Origin: Chlorocebus sabaeus
Lineage: Eukaryota; Chordata; Mammalia; Primates; Cercopithecidae
Reading direction: 5' to 3'
NCBI RefSeq assembly: GCF_047675955.1
Contig: NC_132904.1
Span: forward strand, 82,713,447 to 82,777,446
DNA length: 64,000 nucleotides
Shown: one piece after another, positions 1 through 12,640 of the stretch
Layout of the letters: every line of letters starts with the position of its first letter
Numbering within the stretch: position 1 is the stretch's first letter
Notes under the pieces: model-generated
Database searches by the model: none
The model's input: the letters and a program-made list of their open reading frames with translations, nothing else
What the model was told of the DNA's origin: nothing
Translations under genes and position numbers: made by a program

Positions 1-640
1 TTTAATTTATCAGAAATGCAAGACAATAAAAAGCTACTTAATGGAATAAAAACTCATCACTTAATATAAGAATTAAAAATTTTATTTAAACTGAATGAGA
101 AAGCAAAACGAAAGCATTACAGTGCTCCAACATGAAAAAATAACATATCCATGGTATAAATTACATTCTCTTCTTTGAAGATCTTAAGTTTCACAATGAC
201 AACCCCACCTATAAGAAAGAAAACATATTAAGTATCAAGTAATTTAAGAACAAATGCCAAAATTACAAACACTTTTTTGTATTACATGCTAAGAACTTAA
301 CTAATAGTTCATTAGCCCAGTTAAATATAATCAGGACTCTCAAAACACAAACAAAAATCTAGTACTGGATCAGAAAAATACAGAAACCTCATTTCCTAAG
401 CAAAACAAAAGTCAACTAATAACACACTGTGAGTACTACTTACCTCCACCAATGCTGTGAACCCAAGCAGGGTCCAGGGTGGGGGCAGAAAAATTCTCCT
501 TTCTTTCCAACAAGGCAGGGAAAAAGAAACCAACAATTGAGAGGCTCTGCAAGTGCAGATCAGAGTACTATAAACGAAAAAACATTATCTGAGGAGGTTA
601 AAGGAATTGGGACTAAGTCTGGAGAAAAGTACGTTATTAG

Positions 641-798
641 TTAGGAATGACCAACCATCCTGGTTTTGCTATAACAGTCCTGGTTCATACCCGTTGTCCC
701 AGTGTCCCATTTGGATAGTACACCCTCTCACTCTTAAAAGAGATCACCCAACTTTGGATAACATATTACACATCACCTCAGTTATAAGCACCCTAATA
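641..798. mobile_element. Probable small DNA-transposon fossil (MITE)
   Basis: The left end reads ttaggaatgaccaaccatcc and the right end closes with a diverged inverted copy (ttataagcaccctaa). This resembles a common mammalian MITE whose ends read roughly taggGTGACCAACCGTCC. The family name is not certain. Confidence 0.45.
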
Positions 799-1724
799 AA
801 AGTTTACATGTAGCTAAGAAATTAATACACTACCAGTAGCAGCTATTCACAGTGCATCTGCATTTTCCTTTTATGAGTGCTATATTCTGGTTCTTTCTCA
901 GCCTCCTTAAAACACAAACGCGCTTCTATTCTGCCTACTTTGTCCTCTAACCCCTCTACCCATGACCATTTTTTAACAATAATCTCTGCTCCTGTTTTTT
1001 TCACCCTGGGAAACTCATCTAATTTCTTAACCTCAAAGAAAATCTCTATGCAAATCATTCATGAACTTCTCAGAAAAATCAATCTAAGGTTTTCTGGGGG
1101 AGTTAGAGACATTAGAATTTTTCACCTGTGTCCAAAAACATTTCACATTCAAAAAACAAAACACGGTCTCAACTGTAACCTAAATGTCCCATTTTTGTTT
1201 TAATCAATAATACTCATTCTCAACTTCGTTAAATTCTCAGGAATCCTGTCTCTTTGTAACTTCCACAATGTGTGACACAGTGCCTTAAACATGTGTTCAC
1301 ATGACAGTATAAATATTTGTGGATTTGCAAGTGAAACAAAGGCCCATTTCTCCACTCATAAGATCCAGGAGAGAGAAGGGTAACAGGGAAAAAGCCTTCC
1401 CTGTAGGTAGGTTAAAGTTATTCGTTAATAGCCAAACCCATGTCTAAAAATAAAGTAGGAATTCAGAAGATTTTTTTCATATCTTCTCTTAAAATGTTTA
1501 AATTCTGCCCAGTCACAGGGAATAATGGATTGCAGTTAGACTCTCTGCCAGAGTCTCCCTCACTCAGAAAACACAAGTTCCGTTCCATGTCCCCAATGCA
1601 CATAGAAAAATGAGAATCTTTATATTCCACCTTCATGAAGCTTTGCAAACCTCAGTAAGAAAAAACAGAAATCCCATTTATTCTCGTATTAACTGCATAC
1701 TATAATATGCCAATAGTGTCTTAG

Positions 1725-2000
1725 GAGTTAGAAATATACAATAGTGGACAAAGTTTCTATTATCATCATGGAGCTTATATACTAATGGGAGGAATGTAAT
1801 CAGTACACAAATGAACAAATATATGTCAGACGGTGGCAAGTGCTAAGAATTTCTTAGCTCATGGGAGGGATGGAGCTATGTGTTTAGGGGAGGTTGCTAG
1901 GAAGGAGCCCCACATAAAACGACTTTTGAGAATTATGGCAACAATGGTAGTATGTCACCAGTGGCCTGGAGGACTATGGAACTGACCATCATGATCAACT
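1725..2000 (-). mobile_element. L2 LINE fragment
   Basis: Diverged text typical of the L2 3' region in reverse: stock phrases of the form 'catggagcttatatactaatggg' followed by 'atatgtcagacggtggcaag'. Confidence 0.6.
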
Positions 2001-2300
2001 ACCACCCTCCACATAGTGAGTAAGTGTGAAGGCCTCCCATTCATGCTATATCTCACATGTCTGCTCCACCCGTGCCAAACCAAAGACACATCAAACAGGA
2101 CTGTCTCTTGGTAATTTTGCAAAGCCTCCAGTTTTACGTATATAGTACTAGAGACAGCAGAAATCTCATTTATTTATTCACATGCTTCACAATTAAAACA
2201 ATCTCTTCACTTTAAGTGAGTCAAAATTACACCAGCCATTTATTACATCTGATTAAGTGACATACCTGTGGCTAGTAAGCATCTGAAGACCCTATAAAGC

Positions 2301-2631
2301 CAGGAGCTCCCAACCCCCAGGCTGTGGACCGTTACTGGTTTGTGACTTGTTAGGAACTGGGCCACAAAGTGGCTGGTGAGCTAGCAAGCATTTCTGCCTG
2401 AGCTCCAGATCAGCGGGGGCATTAGACTCCCATAGGAGCGCGGACCCTATTGTGAATTGCACATGCAAGAGATCTAGGTTGTGCACTCCTTATGAGAATC
2501 TAATGCCTGATGACCTGAAGTGGAACAGTTTCATCCCGAAACCATTCCTCCACACATCTCCTGCCAGTCTGTGGAAAATCTGTCTTCCATGAAACCACTC
2601 CTCTTGCCAAAAAGGTTGGGGACCGCTACCG
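2301..2631 (+). mobile_element. MER1B hAT-Charlie nonautonomous transposon
   Basis: Near full length. The left end is ctcccaacccccaggctgtg and the right end is aaggttggggaccgctacc, which form the inverted termini. The internal text (cattagactcccataggagc, aatctaatgcctgatgacct) matches MER1. Confidence 0.9.
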
Positions 2632-3013
2632 TAAGCCATTGAGTAACAAGTGAAAGTCATTTCTGAAAAGTCTTTTTTCAAACTGCTGGAAATCAACTGC
2701 AGTAATGGTGGATGTAGCACCAAATAATAACCTATCTACATGGCTTAAAATTTTGAAATAATACTCTGTAAGTGGAAAATACTAGCTATTTTAATACATT
2801 ATTAATATATCACTATAAAATAAAGCCATTAATAAATCACTACAAAATAAAGCCAAAGTTATTTTTCCTAATAAGTTTAATCTCAAGCCTTTAAGTTTCT
2901 ACAAGAAGGAAAAATCACTAGGATTATTCTACAAGAAGAAATAATCACCAGGACAAAAAAATATCTCTATCCTCATACACCTCATAACCATACAATTGTT
3001 CTTACAAGATTCC

Positions 3014-3194
3014 TAGCAGGGTACAGCGGTATGCACCTGTAGTCCCAGCTACTCAGGAGGTCAGGTGGGTGGATCACTTCAGCCCAGGAGTTTGAGGCTG
3101 TAGTATCCAATGATGACAACTGTGAATAGCCACTGAACTCCAGCCTAGGCAACATAGTAAGGCCCTGTCTTGAAATTAAAAAAAAAAAAAAAAG
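3014..3194 (+). repeat. Alu-type monomer (FLAM/FRAM or AluJ arm)
   Basis: A single 7SL-like arm ending in an A tail, about 180 bp, heavily diverged. Confidence 0.8.
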
Positions 3195-4360
3195 ACTTCA
3201 TATAACCCACATTCACCTATTTCTCCGCATTAAAAAGTCTGACTTCACTTCCTGACAAATGCTTTTCTTAAAAAGAATTATAAAATTTTATATGGATCTA
3301 TATTTAGATAATATCCCATTTATTTTCAAAACCACATTCTATCTATGAACGGATATATGAAGAGTCTCCTAAATTTCTTAAAGAGTGTATCTTTATCTTG
3401 GCTTGTGTGAGAAAGTAATATAAATTTTAAGTGGTCTAGACAAGTTGGAAGGGAAATATAATCATCTTTCTCCCATCATTCTACAGTACCAATCTTTCAC
3501 CAACTTTTTTTTGCTATGATGCCAAAGGATCTTCAAATAAACCTTCTACCCAACTACTACTTTTCAAGTTAATCTCTTTAAACTTGACAAACACTAGAGA
3601 ATGTTAACTCGTTTTTATTTTCATTCCTATATTAGATACCCTCCAGAGTGACTGGGATTGGCAGGTGTCTTGTCTTTAGCTCTTTCTATAAGATATTTCA
3701 TTAAAGTTAATTTCCCCCATTAAAAATCTTCTGGTTCACATTTATTTGATAGTCTGTCCTAAGTGCTATTCATTTTCAATCTCTGCTTCAAATACTGATG
3801 ATGAAGATTTTAACTTGCCATCACTGAAGTTCTGCTCTAGACCCTCCAGCTTCCATGCATGGTCCCATCCATTTCCATGTGCTACAACTGTACTGTAACA
3901 GGACTAAGCAACACATCAGAATGAGCAAAAAAATCTAGAATCAAATTCGAGATTCATGATTCACCATTGTGATTTCAGGCATGTTAATTAGTCACTCAGT
4001 TTCCATTTCAAAATTTAAAAAACAGGACTGACACTTAATTTTCACAACATCTTGGTTGAGTAAGGTAATATATTTAAGATACTTTAAAAGTACCCTAAAG
4101 CTTTTAAAGCTTTAAAGCACCATTACAAATACTTTTATTTCTTTCTTACCATCATTTTGTATTCATGTTTTCCTTCATTTTAGGAGACAATTCCTCTATC
4201 ACCTTTCCAATACAGCGTTATGAAAATACTTCAAACTCAATTACTGCTGCAAAACCTTCATTTTCTAATGTCCAATTTCTTCATCAACTGGGAAGTGTTA
4301 CCACACATCCTTGCACTCAATCTTAAGAGTGGCAAAATCTTTATAATGCACATATGATTT
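3195..4360. other. PICALM: Intronic stretch, mostly unclassified
   Basis: AT-rich. The only identifiable element is a probable MIR at about 3935-4110. Confidence 0.6.
3935..4110 (+). repeat. MIR SINE fragment
   Basis: Diverged MIR order is readable: 'ttagtcactcagtttccatt' corresponds to the MIR 'cctcagtttcctcat' core, followed by an 'aaaacaggact' segment. Confidence 0.55.
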
Positions 4361-4361
4361 C

Positions 4362-4577
4362 TTTCTTAATAAAGACAGGACCTTGCTTTGTCACCCAGAC
4401 TGGAGTAGCTGGGACTACAGGTACATGCCAGCACATTCAGCTAATTTTTAAATTTTCTATAGATACAAGGTCTCACTATGTTGCCCAGGTTGATCTCAAC
4501 CTCCTGACCTTAAGTGATCCTCCTGCTTTGGCCACCCAAAGTGCTGGGAATACAGGCATGAGCCACTGTGCTTGGCC
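4362..4577 (-). repeat. Alu, internally deleted
   Basis: Antisense Alu. The left part jumps from 'cacccagactggag' straight to 'tagctgggactacagg', so about 70-80 bp are missing; it ends in gcttggcc. Confidence 0.9.
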
Positions 4578-4654
4578 AAGATTTCTTTATACATCACAAA
4601 ATTCGTTCATATCCTTAGTCTTCCAACTTAACAACATCCTTGTGCCAAGGCAAG

Positions 4655-4752
4655 GAATGCTGTTATAATATCTCCATTGTAAAGATTTAAATACTTGTCT
4701 AAAGTAGCACAAACTAGTGGCTGTGTTGGAACTACATTTTTCAAACAGTAAC
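4655..4752 (-). repeat. MIR fragment
   Basis: Short reverse MIR text (ctccattgtaaagatttaaa, then cttgtctaaagtagcacaaa). Confidence 0.45.
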
Positions 4753-4799
4753 CTTTCCACTAGCGGGACAGATGAAGATACACATTCCCAACACACACA

Positions 4800-5455
4800 C
4801 ATTCTCCCCTCATTTCCATGTGGTCTGAGTGAGACTGGTTATCATTTTCTCTAATTATTCTAAACTCCACACATTTTCACAAATTCAGTGTTGTGTTTAG
4901 TTCTAAAAAATCTAATGCCTAGCATATACAGTAGGCCACCTCTTGTCTGGTTTAGTATATCCTCATTGGCATCATCATCTTCTTTGTGGCTACAATGAAC
5001 TACAGTTGACAGACTATGAGGAAAGAGACACATTATTCAACTCAAGTTCACAAGATGCGAAAGTTCTGGGCATTCCCCATCTCCGAATGATTCAAACTGC
5101 AAGCCTTAATTTATAAGCAAGCTTAAAGAAGCCAACAATGTCAGAAAACAAACTAAATCAACTCACCAGATTTTATGTGAACAGGTCTTATATGATGTTA
5201 TATAAGAAGAACCCAGAGCAATTTTCCAGTCATCTTTTGCCCTAGAGATTAATTACTATCAATTCTAAGTAATAGCAGAAGGGGTAAACTATATTAAAAG
5301 GGGCTTCAACAGTTAAAACACATTCTTGGTTAGTCATTAAGTTACGAAAACATAACTCTGATGAAGAAAGTCAAAGAAAAATCAATTCTAGATTAAGTCT
5401 ATAAGCCCAAGGACAGGAAGCAACTTATTAGTAAGTTTCTCCCTTAAAAGGTTTC
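4800..5455. other. PICALM: Unique intronic sequence
   Basis: No repeat, RNA gene or exon recognised. Confidence 0.6.
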
Positions 5456-5766
5456 CAGCTCAGTGCAGTGGCTCATGCCTGTAATACCAGCACTTTGGGA
5501 AGCTGAGGTGGGCAGATCACCGGAGGTCAGGAGCTCGAGACCAGTCTGGCCAACAACAGGCTGAAACACCATCTCTACTAAAAATATAAAAAATTAGCCA
5601 GGCATGGTGGCGGGCACCTGTAATCCCAGCTACCTGGGAGGCTGAGGCAGGAGAATCTCTTGAACTCGGGAGGCAGAGGTTGCAGTGAGTCGAGATCACG
5701 CCACTGCACTACAGCCTGGGAAACAAGACCAAAACTCCGTTTAAAAAAAAAAAAAAAAAAAAAAAA
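5456..5766 (+). repeat. Alu (AluS-like), full length
   Basis: Two arms, A-rich middle and a pure A tail of about 25 nt. Confidence 0.95.
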
Positions 5767-6203
5767 GGATTCCAAACTCCTGATGGGAAGAAATGGTTCT
5801 CTCCTTGTACTGCACCTTCATGCAGTCAAGGAGTATCTTAGTATTCCAAGCTGCTCTATAAATAGCTTTCTAACTTTGCTGCCAGTTGCAATTCTATAGC
5901 TAATTTTTAAGTTAGCACCCATGGCTTTTTTTCATTGCTAATGAGCTATGTCAGGCAGTGTTTCTAGGATAGGCTAATCTATAGAAACCACTTGAAGATA
6001 GTGCCTTGATCCACTCTAGGTCACCAAGTCAAAACAATATTTTGCAAGAATACGATGAACAAAAATAAAAGAGTGTTTATACTCTATAAAGTCTAAGACT
6101 TTATATTAATACCCAACACAAATTCCAAACCTGATAACAAATACACAAATACATAGTTCTGTGAAGAAAAATTACTAAAGCTAATGTTAAGAAAAGAAAA
6201 ACA
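5767..6203. other. PICALM: Unique intronic sequence
   Basis: AT-rich spacer between Alus; nothing recognised. Confidence 0.6.
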
Positions 6204-6483
6204 GGCCAGGTTCAGTGGCTCACGCCTGTAATCTCAGCACTTTTGAGACCGAGGCGGGCAGATCACAAGATCAGGAAGTCGAGACCATCCTGGCCAACAT
6301 GCTGAAACCCCGGCTCTACTAAAAATACAAAACTTAGCCGGGCATGGTGGCACATGCCTGTAATCTCAGCTACTCAGGAGGCTGAGGCAGGAGAATGGCT
6401 TGAACCTGGGAGGCAGAGGTTGAGGTGAGCCGAGATAGTGCCATTGCACTTCAGCCTGGGCAATAAGAGTGAAACTCGGTCTC

Positions 6484-6512
<29 letters not shown>
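6204..6512 (+). repeat. Alu, full length, with (CAAAA)n tail
   Basis: Complete dimeric Alu whose tail has become an (aaaac)n microsatellite at 6484-6512. Confidence 0.95.
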
Positions 6513-6517
<5 letters not shown>

Positions 6518-6662
6518 TGCCTGCTAAACTCTAACTTCTCAGTCATTAAACAGCTGGTTTTACTTCAAAAAGGAAACGTACAAATGGGAATAAGGATAAT
6601 GTGGGTGTATCTTCCAATTCTGAAAATGGGAGGCAAAGTGACCACATAAAGAAAAAATCAGA

Positions 6663-6958
6663 GGGCCAGGTGCAGAGGCTCACACCTGTAATCCCAGCAC
6701 TTTGGAAGACCGAGGCGAGTGGATCACATGAGGCTAGGAGTTCGAGACCGGCCTGACCAATATGGCAAAAGCCCGTCTCTACTAAATATACAAAAATTAG
6801 CCAGGTATGGTGGGTGCATACCTATAATCCCAACCACTTGGGGGGCTGAGGCATGAGAATCACTGGAACCCAGTGCAGTGAGCTGAGATTGTGCCACTGC
6901 ACTGCAGCCTGGGTGACAAAGCAAGCCTGTCTCAAAAAACAAAAAAATTTTTAAAAAG
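6663..6958 (+). repeat. Alu, full length with small deletion
   Basis: Dimeric Alu; the right arm lacks the 'gggaggcggaggttg' segment around 6870. Confidence 0.93.
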
Positions 6959-7207
6959 AACAAATCATCAGAACTTTACTCCAGTTCCATACCAAGAGAT
7001 CAAATGCAACTATCCTGTTAACTTATTTTCTCTTGGATATTCAGTTTTAATACACAAATTTATTGCAGAGCAACCCACTCCATTTTGTACGTATCAATAA
7101 ATCTTCAAACTGACCTTATATCTCAAAGCCAGACAAATTCCCCCACGACAGCTCACCTGAAATAAAGCCAGTAACTGTTAATTAGTGAAATTCATTTTCT
7201 TTTCTTT

Positions 7208-7388
7208 TCTTTTTTTTTTTTTGTCTGAGACACAGTCTCACTTTGTCGCCCAGGCTGGAGTGCAGTGGTGCGATCTCAGGGTTTCATCATGTTGGCCAGG
7301 CTGGTCTTGAACTCCTAACCTCAGGTGATCCACCCGCCTTGGCATCCCAAAGTGCAGGGGTTACAGGCGTAAGCCACCGTGCCTGGCC
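7208..7388 (-). repeat. Alu, internally deleted
   Basis: A poly-T start, then an abrupt jump from 'gcgatctcag' to 'ggtttcatcatgttgg', removing about 120 bp; ends gtgcctggcc. Confidence 0.92.
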
Positions 7389-7571
7389 TCTTTTCTACTC
7401 ATCCAAGAGAAATGCTACCTTCCAAAATTCTGCCCCTCCCTTTCCAAAGATCCAATCTGAAGACAGATGAACTTAGAGAAGTTAAAAATAAAAAAGTACC
7501 AACCATTAAAACTAGTTTGATAGGTAAAACTACATATCGGACACAACTAAAGATTATTCTAAACTACATCA

Positions 7572-7850
7572 GGCCAGGTGAGGTGGCTCACGCCTGTAAT
7601 CCCAGCACTCTGGGAGGTCGAGGTGATTGGATCACCTGAGGTCAGGAGTTCAAGACCAACATGGCAAAACCCCATCTCTACTAAAAACAAAATACAAAAA
7701 TTATTCAGGCGTAGTGGTGAGAACCTATAACCCCAGCTATTCAGGAGGCTGAGGCAGGATAATTGCTTGAACCCGGGAGGCGGAGGTTGCAGTGAGCAGA
7801 GATTGTGCCACTGCACTCCAGCCTGGGTGACAGAGCAAGACTCTGTCTCA

Positions 7851-7877
<27 letters not shown>
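7572..7877 (+). repeat. Alu, full length
   Basis: Dimeric Alu with an A tail of about 27 nt; lies 183 bp from the antisense Alu at 7208. Confidence 0.95.
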
Positions 7878-7879
<2 letters not shown>

Positions 7880-7883
<4 letters not shown>

Positions 7884-8515
7884 TATCAGTAAGTTGCTTA
7901 ATTTCAAGTCACAAATGGCCAAAAAAAAGAAAAAAAAAGGCAAAAACAAAGTTCACCCTTTTTTGACAAATAACTCAAAACTAGATGTACATGTACTACA
8001 AGTAAAAGCAAACATTTTTAGCTCTTAATGGTTGTCACTGGTGCACAAAAGGCTGTAAGCCAAAAATGTGTAAGCAATTATAGCCACAAAAACTGATACA
8101 GCCTTGACCTATTACGGAGTTCTAATATTAAACAGATACATGCAATTCCCCATTCTACAATACATATACACAGCATTCATATAATTTAAGAAACATAGTC
8201 CTTCCATCATGCAAATTATATTAAGGATCCTGGCAACAATAATAATGTTTTATTTCTGTGTTTCTAAAGAATTAAAATTAAGAGACAAAAATAAGGTGAA
8301 GCAATTACTCATCAATCCATCACTTAATAATTTTAAAATTATGTCACTGTGGTAGAACATAAAGAAATGGTGATGGATTAGTGATGCTCCTTATATACCC
8401 TCAACTGATCCCCCTAATGCGAACAATACTCAACACATACAAGACAATTTTTAATAAAGGTAGAAACTCCCTTTTTTTTAACATCCAAGATACACACTGG
8501 AAAAACATTAGTTTT
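7880..8515. other. PICALM: Unique intronic sequence
   Basis: AT-rich; no repeat or exon recognised. Confidence 0.6.
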
Positions 8516-8519
8516 ATTA

Positions 8520-8652
8520 TTATTATTTTTTCATGTGATAGTGGTCTTGCTATGTTGTACAAGGTGGCCTCGAACTACTGGCCTCAAGAAATACTGCCAC
8601 ACTCAGCCACCTGAGTAGCTGGGACTACAAGGATGCACCACCACACCCAGCT
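8520..8652 (-). repeat. Alu-type monomer, old
   Basis: About 130 bp of antisense single-arm sequence (cctgagtagctgggactaca, ccaccacacccagct). Confidence 0.8.
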
Positions 8653-8659
8653 GAAAATT

Positions 8660-9040
8660 CACACTTTTGTTGCCCATTTCCTCCTAAAACAAAAATCACA
8701 TAAGACAATGCCACCTATTCCTACCAATGATAAGGTATGCAAATTCAAACTGTTTTTCAAATAATGATATACTAGTAGATGGGACGGAATACTCTACTGG
8801 AGAATGAAGCAAAAGCTCAGAGAGAAACTGTCTCTGGTATTCGTTTCCAAAGGACCAAGCCTATAACAAAAAAAGGTAAAGGAACACAATTGTAGCATCA
8901 CAGAATAACAGAGAAAGAAGGCAATTTAGAAAATAAACTATTTTCATAACGGATTTTTGTGAGGTCATATGGAGCTAGGGTCAGTACCCTACATTCCAGT
9001 TAGAGTTTATTCCTCTTGAAGCACATGGAAAATTTATCTT
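8660..9040. other. PICALM: Unique intronic sequence
   Basis: Nothing recognised. Confidence 0.6.
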
Positions 9041-9043
9041 AAG

Positions 9044-9335
9044 ATAAAAGTGGTGGCTCACTCCTGTAATCCCAGCACTTTGGGAGACGGAGGTGGGCGG
9101 ATCACTTGAAGTCAGGAGTTCCAGACCAGTCTGGCCAACATGGTGAAACCCCATCTCTACTAAAAATAAAAAAATTAGCCAGGCATGGTAGCATGCACCC
9201 GCAGTCCCAGCTACTTGGGAGGCTGAAGCAGGAGAATCACTTGAACCTGGGAGGCAGAGGTTGCAGTGAGCTGACGTCGCGACACTGCACTCTAGCCTGG
9301 GCAAGAGACTCCCATCTCAAAAAGAAAAAAAAAAA
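9044..9335 (+). repeat. Alu, nearly full length
   Basis: Starts at gtggtggctcactcctgtaa, lacking the first few bases; short A tail. Confidence 0.95.
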
Positions 9336-9519
9336 GAGGTATAGAAAGTTGACATCTCAAAATGTAATCTTACACATTTACATAAATTATATTTCTCAAA
9401 GAAAAGCTCTCTCCTATCTATATCTCATTCCATATAAGTTTTCTGTGAGCTAAGAGGCTCCCCTTCAGATTGCGTGACCTCTAGTCAAGGTTCTTCATAG
9501 CCATCTAAATGTTGGATTT

Positions 9520-9660
9520 ATTCTCTGTGTCTTCTTACTAGTAGTGTTTTAGTTTAAGTATCTGGAAAATAGAGCCAATAGGACTATCTGACGAATAGGT
9601 TTGTATAAATATTGTGTTAATAATGCATGTCAATTGCCCAAGACATAAAAAGGTCTCCTT
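9520..9660 (+). repeat. Possible MIR fragment
   Basis: Weak MIR-like text around 'agtttaagtatctggaaaat'. Confidence 0.35.
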
Positions 9661-9710
9661 AAATGTTAGCTTTTCTCCCCATTTTGTATGTTATGTCCTA
9701 ACTAAACCAA

Positions 9711-10058
9711 CTGATACGGTTTGGCTCTGTGTCCCCACCCAAATCTCACCTTGAACTGTAATAACCCCCACGTGAAGTACAGGACCAGGTGGAGATAATT
9801 GAAACAGCATGGCAGTTTCTCCCATGCTGTTCTCATGATAGTGAGTGAGTTCCCATGAGATCTGATGGTTTTACAAGGGGCACTTCTCTCTCCGGCCATC
9901 ATGTGAAAAAGGACATGTTTGCTTCCCTTTCTGCCATAATTTTAAGTTTCCTGAGGCCTCCCTGGCCATGCAGAACTGTGAGTCAATTAAACCTCTTTTC
10001 TTTATAAATTACCCAGTCTTGGGTGTTTCTTCATAGCAGCATGAGAATGGACTAATAC
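9711..10058 (+). mobile_element. MST/THE1-type MaLR solo LTR
   Basis: Complete LTR. It opens with tgatacggtttggctctgtg, contains 'gtgagttcccatgagatctg' and closes with 'atgagaatggactaataca'. A 5-bp flank (ccaac / ccaat) may be the target duplication. No internal region is attached, so this is a solo LTR. Confidence 0.92.
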
Positions 10059-10439
10059 ACCAATTTTTATCAGATTTTGTGAATCCCTGAAGACTGAAAG
10101 GTTTCCTTTCTTTTATAAAATTTCTACTTTCAGATCAAAATTAGGTTTACACTATTTCTGTTGAGAAGACTTCTTCAATGATTCCTGTGCAATCTAGAGA
10201 CTTGGAAATCCCCCAAGCCTCAGTAATTGCCACCATTCATTCAGTCTATGATAAAGTTAATACAAAAAGTTTGAGGCGGCAAAATCTCATCCTCAGCTTC
10301 CAGATCAGCAAAACTCCTTGCCTTTCCTGTTTTCACACTGGCAGCAGAAACTACAAATAAAGTGTAATTTTGAAAAGTTGGCTCTAACTGTGGTCCAACT
10401 TGACCTACAGTAGCCAAAAAGCTGTATCTAAAGGTTATA

Positions 10440-10812
10440 TAATTAAAAGTCATACTCCCTTCACAATCTAGCCTCAGACAATTGTTCCAACTATACTTCT
10501 CATTGCATCCAACCTGTCCCTCTCACAGTCCAAAAGCACCCCATTTACAAATTTCTTTGTTCCTCAAACACAATTTCAGCTTCCTGTCTACAAATGTTTG
10601 CTCATGCTCTTTCCTCCACCTGAAATGCCTAGTGTTCCTAATAACTTATCATTTAAGGTCCAGTTCTCTTCCCTTATCAAAAGCAGTATCTCACTCCTCT
10701 GATTTTTAATGTCATTTGATCTGTACTTATCTCACACTGTCTGGCAATACAGCTATCTACATATGTCATGTTCCCTACTAGACTGAGGACAGATTAGTGT
10801 TTCTGCACTTTG
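10440..10812 (+). mobile_element. L2 LINE fragment
   Basis: L2 3' text in sense: 'tgctcatgctctttcctcca', 'cctgaaatgcctag', 'ttccctactagactgaggac'. Confidence 0.75.
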
Positions 10813-10848
10813 ATTTCACAATAATCTCAACACGACCTGAATAGTGAC

Positions 10849-11210
10849 ACTGTTAATTAAATTTGGCCTAAAGCTGCTTCCATTAGCAGTGAACTGCACC
10901 TCAGTATGGTAAAACTGCAACCTAACTTGAGTATATTCTTGTTCCGAGCAGCTAAGTTTTCTGCCAATCACAAGCTGCAAGCTGCTCAGACATGTCCAAA
11001 TAAGGCAAACGTGGACCCAAATGCAGACCTGTAATGAATCAGGCTATGTCAAGATGTCACTTCTTTTTCTGTCTATAAATCCTGACTATCCACATTGCTG
11101 GGTGGAACTTTCCAAACCTTTACTCCTTCAGGGTGCTGCTCAATTCATAATTGTTTCTTTGCTCAAATTAACTGCCAAATTTAATTTGTCTGAAGTTTTA
11201 TTTTAACAAG
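10849..11210 (+). mobile_element. LTR-like element, family not identified
   Basis: About 360 bp starting TGTTAATTAAATTTGGCC and ending TTTTATTTTAACA, with a TATA-like 'tctataaatcctgac' and a U5-like end 'tgctcaaattaactgcc'. The TG...CA ends and layout fit a solo retroviral LTR. No target duplication is clear. Confidence 0.5.
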
Positions 11211-11261
11211 ACTCAATATGTAATGCTAAAGAGCATATTAATTTCTATAAGACTAACAAAG

Positions 11262-11567
11262 TCTTTTTTTTTTTTTTTTTTTTTTTTGAGACAGGGTCTC
11301 GCTGTCACCAAGGCTGGAGTGCAGTGGCATGACCTCAGCTCACTGCAACCTCTGCCTCCTGGACTCAAGTGATCCTCCCACTTCAGCCTTACAAGTAGCT
11401 GTGACTATAGGCGTGTGCCATCATGCCCAAATAATTTTTATATTTTCAGTAGAGATGGGATTTCACTATGTCACCCAGGCTGGTCTCAAACTCCTGGACT
11501 CTAGCAATCTGCCCACCTCGGCCTCCCAAAGTGCTGGAATTACAGGCATGAGCCACGGTACCCAGCC
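11262..11567 (-). repeat. Alu, full length
   Basis: Antisense, with a poly-T of about 25 nt and ending gtacccagcc. A 5' 'actaacaaag' also follows the element (aactaacaaag at 11569), so it has a clean target duplication. Confidence 0.95.
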
Positions 11568-11569
11568 AA

Positions 11570-12085
11570 AACTAACAAAGCCTTGTTTGGTAGAGATGCA
11601 GCTTTAAAAATGCACAAGTGACAATATATCATTTTCAGATATATAAAAGTCACTAATTAAATCAAACAGGCCACCAAGATTCTTACTGACTTTAAACTGA
11701 TTTAACAAATCTTATGTATTCATACTATCACCCAATAAGATAGTTTGTGTTTAAGTTCATTCATAAATTTAGAACTCAATAAAAGCTCAATTCCCAGACA
11801 AGTTCACAAAAACCATGAGTTCACAATATGCCTGATTTTAGTTATTTGCAGACCCAAATATTATGTATAATAACATTCAGAGGTCCAATTTTGGATGGTA
11901 AGGTATACTGAGCCCCCTGCACATGTGCCAACAGAATCATGCATTTCTTCTTTCCTATTCTTCTCAACAACCCCACTACAAACTATGTGTGAAAAGGAAA
12001 AAATACATTGCTAGTTTCACAGCACTGGTATCTAAAGCTAGGGAAGCAGCTAATAAATGGGAGAAACGAGGGCTCTAAAATGAAG
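11570..12085. other. PICALM: Unique intronic sequence
   Basis: AT-rich; nothing firmly recognised. Confidence 0.55.
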
Positions 12086-12089
12086 ATGG

Positions 12090-12470
12090 AGGATGGCACT
12101 GAGAAGCCCAGAGTCTATCAAGACAACTCCTGCTCCTTTAAGGGTTCCCTCTCCAGTCTCATTTTCCCTTACTCCCATTAACACTTTGCATTCTACCACA
12201 CAAAACTATTCAGTTTCCCACAAACACACCATAAAGTGCTTTTTTGTCCCATGTCACTGCTTATCATATGCAAATCACCATTTATCCTTAAAAGTTCCTG
12301 TTACCTCCTCCGTGAAGTCTTTACTAACCTCCTTCAAAGTTACTCTTTCCTATTTGATCTTTATGTAAAAAGTTATTATGCATTTACCTCAATGTATTAC
12401 AATCAATTATTAGTTTGCACATTTTGCACTATTAGATCTCAGGCTCTTTTTAAGGTAAGAATCAAGTGTT
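12090..12470 (+). mobile_element. L2 LINE fragment
   Basis: Sense L2: 'ttacctcctccgtgaagtct', 'ttactaacctcc', then 'atctcaggctc' near the 3' part. Confidence 0.75.
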
Positions 12471-12471
12471 T

Positions 12472-12640
12472 CTCTTTTTTTTTTTTTTTTTTTTGGACAC
12501 AGAGTTCCATACTTGTTGCTCGGGCTGCAGGGGTTTCTCCATGTTGGTCAGGCTGGTCTCGAACTCCTGACCTCAGGTTATCCACCCACCTGGGCCTCCC
12601 AAAGTGCTGGAATTATAGGTGTGAGCCACTGTGCCCGGCC
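12472..12640 (-). repeat. Alu, internally deleted
   Basis: Poly-T, a short left segment, then a jump to 'ggggtttctccatgttggtc'; ends tgcccggcc. Confidence 0.93.

Noticed and set aside
6484..6512. Direct repeats that could suggest a CRISPR-like array
   Set aside because: These are simple (CAAAA)n Alu-tail microsatellites in a primate nuclear genome.
9711..10058. Possible provirus at the MST/THE1 LTR
   Set aside because: Only one LTR is present, with no internal region; solo LTR.
11329..11607. Apparent proteins with phrases like 'CNLCLPGSSDSPASASQ' in many places
   Set aside because: These are translations of antisense Alu elements; the same peptide recurs at dozens of sites and tracks Alu coordinates exactly.
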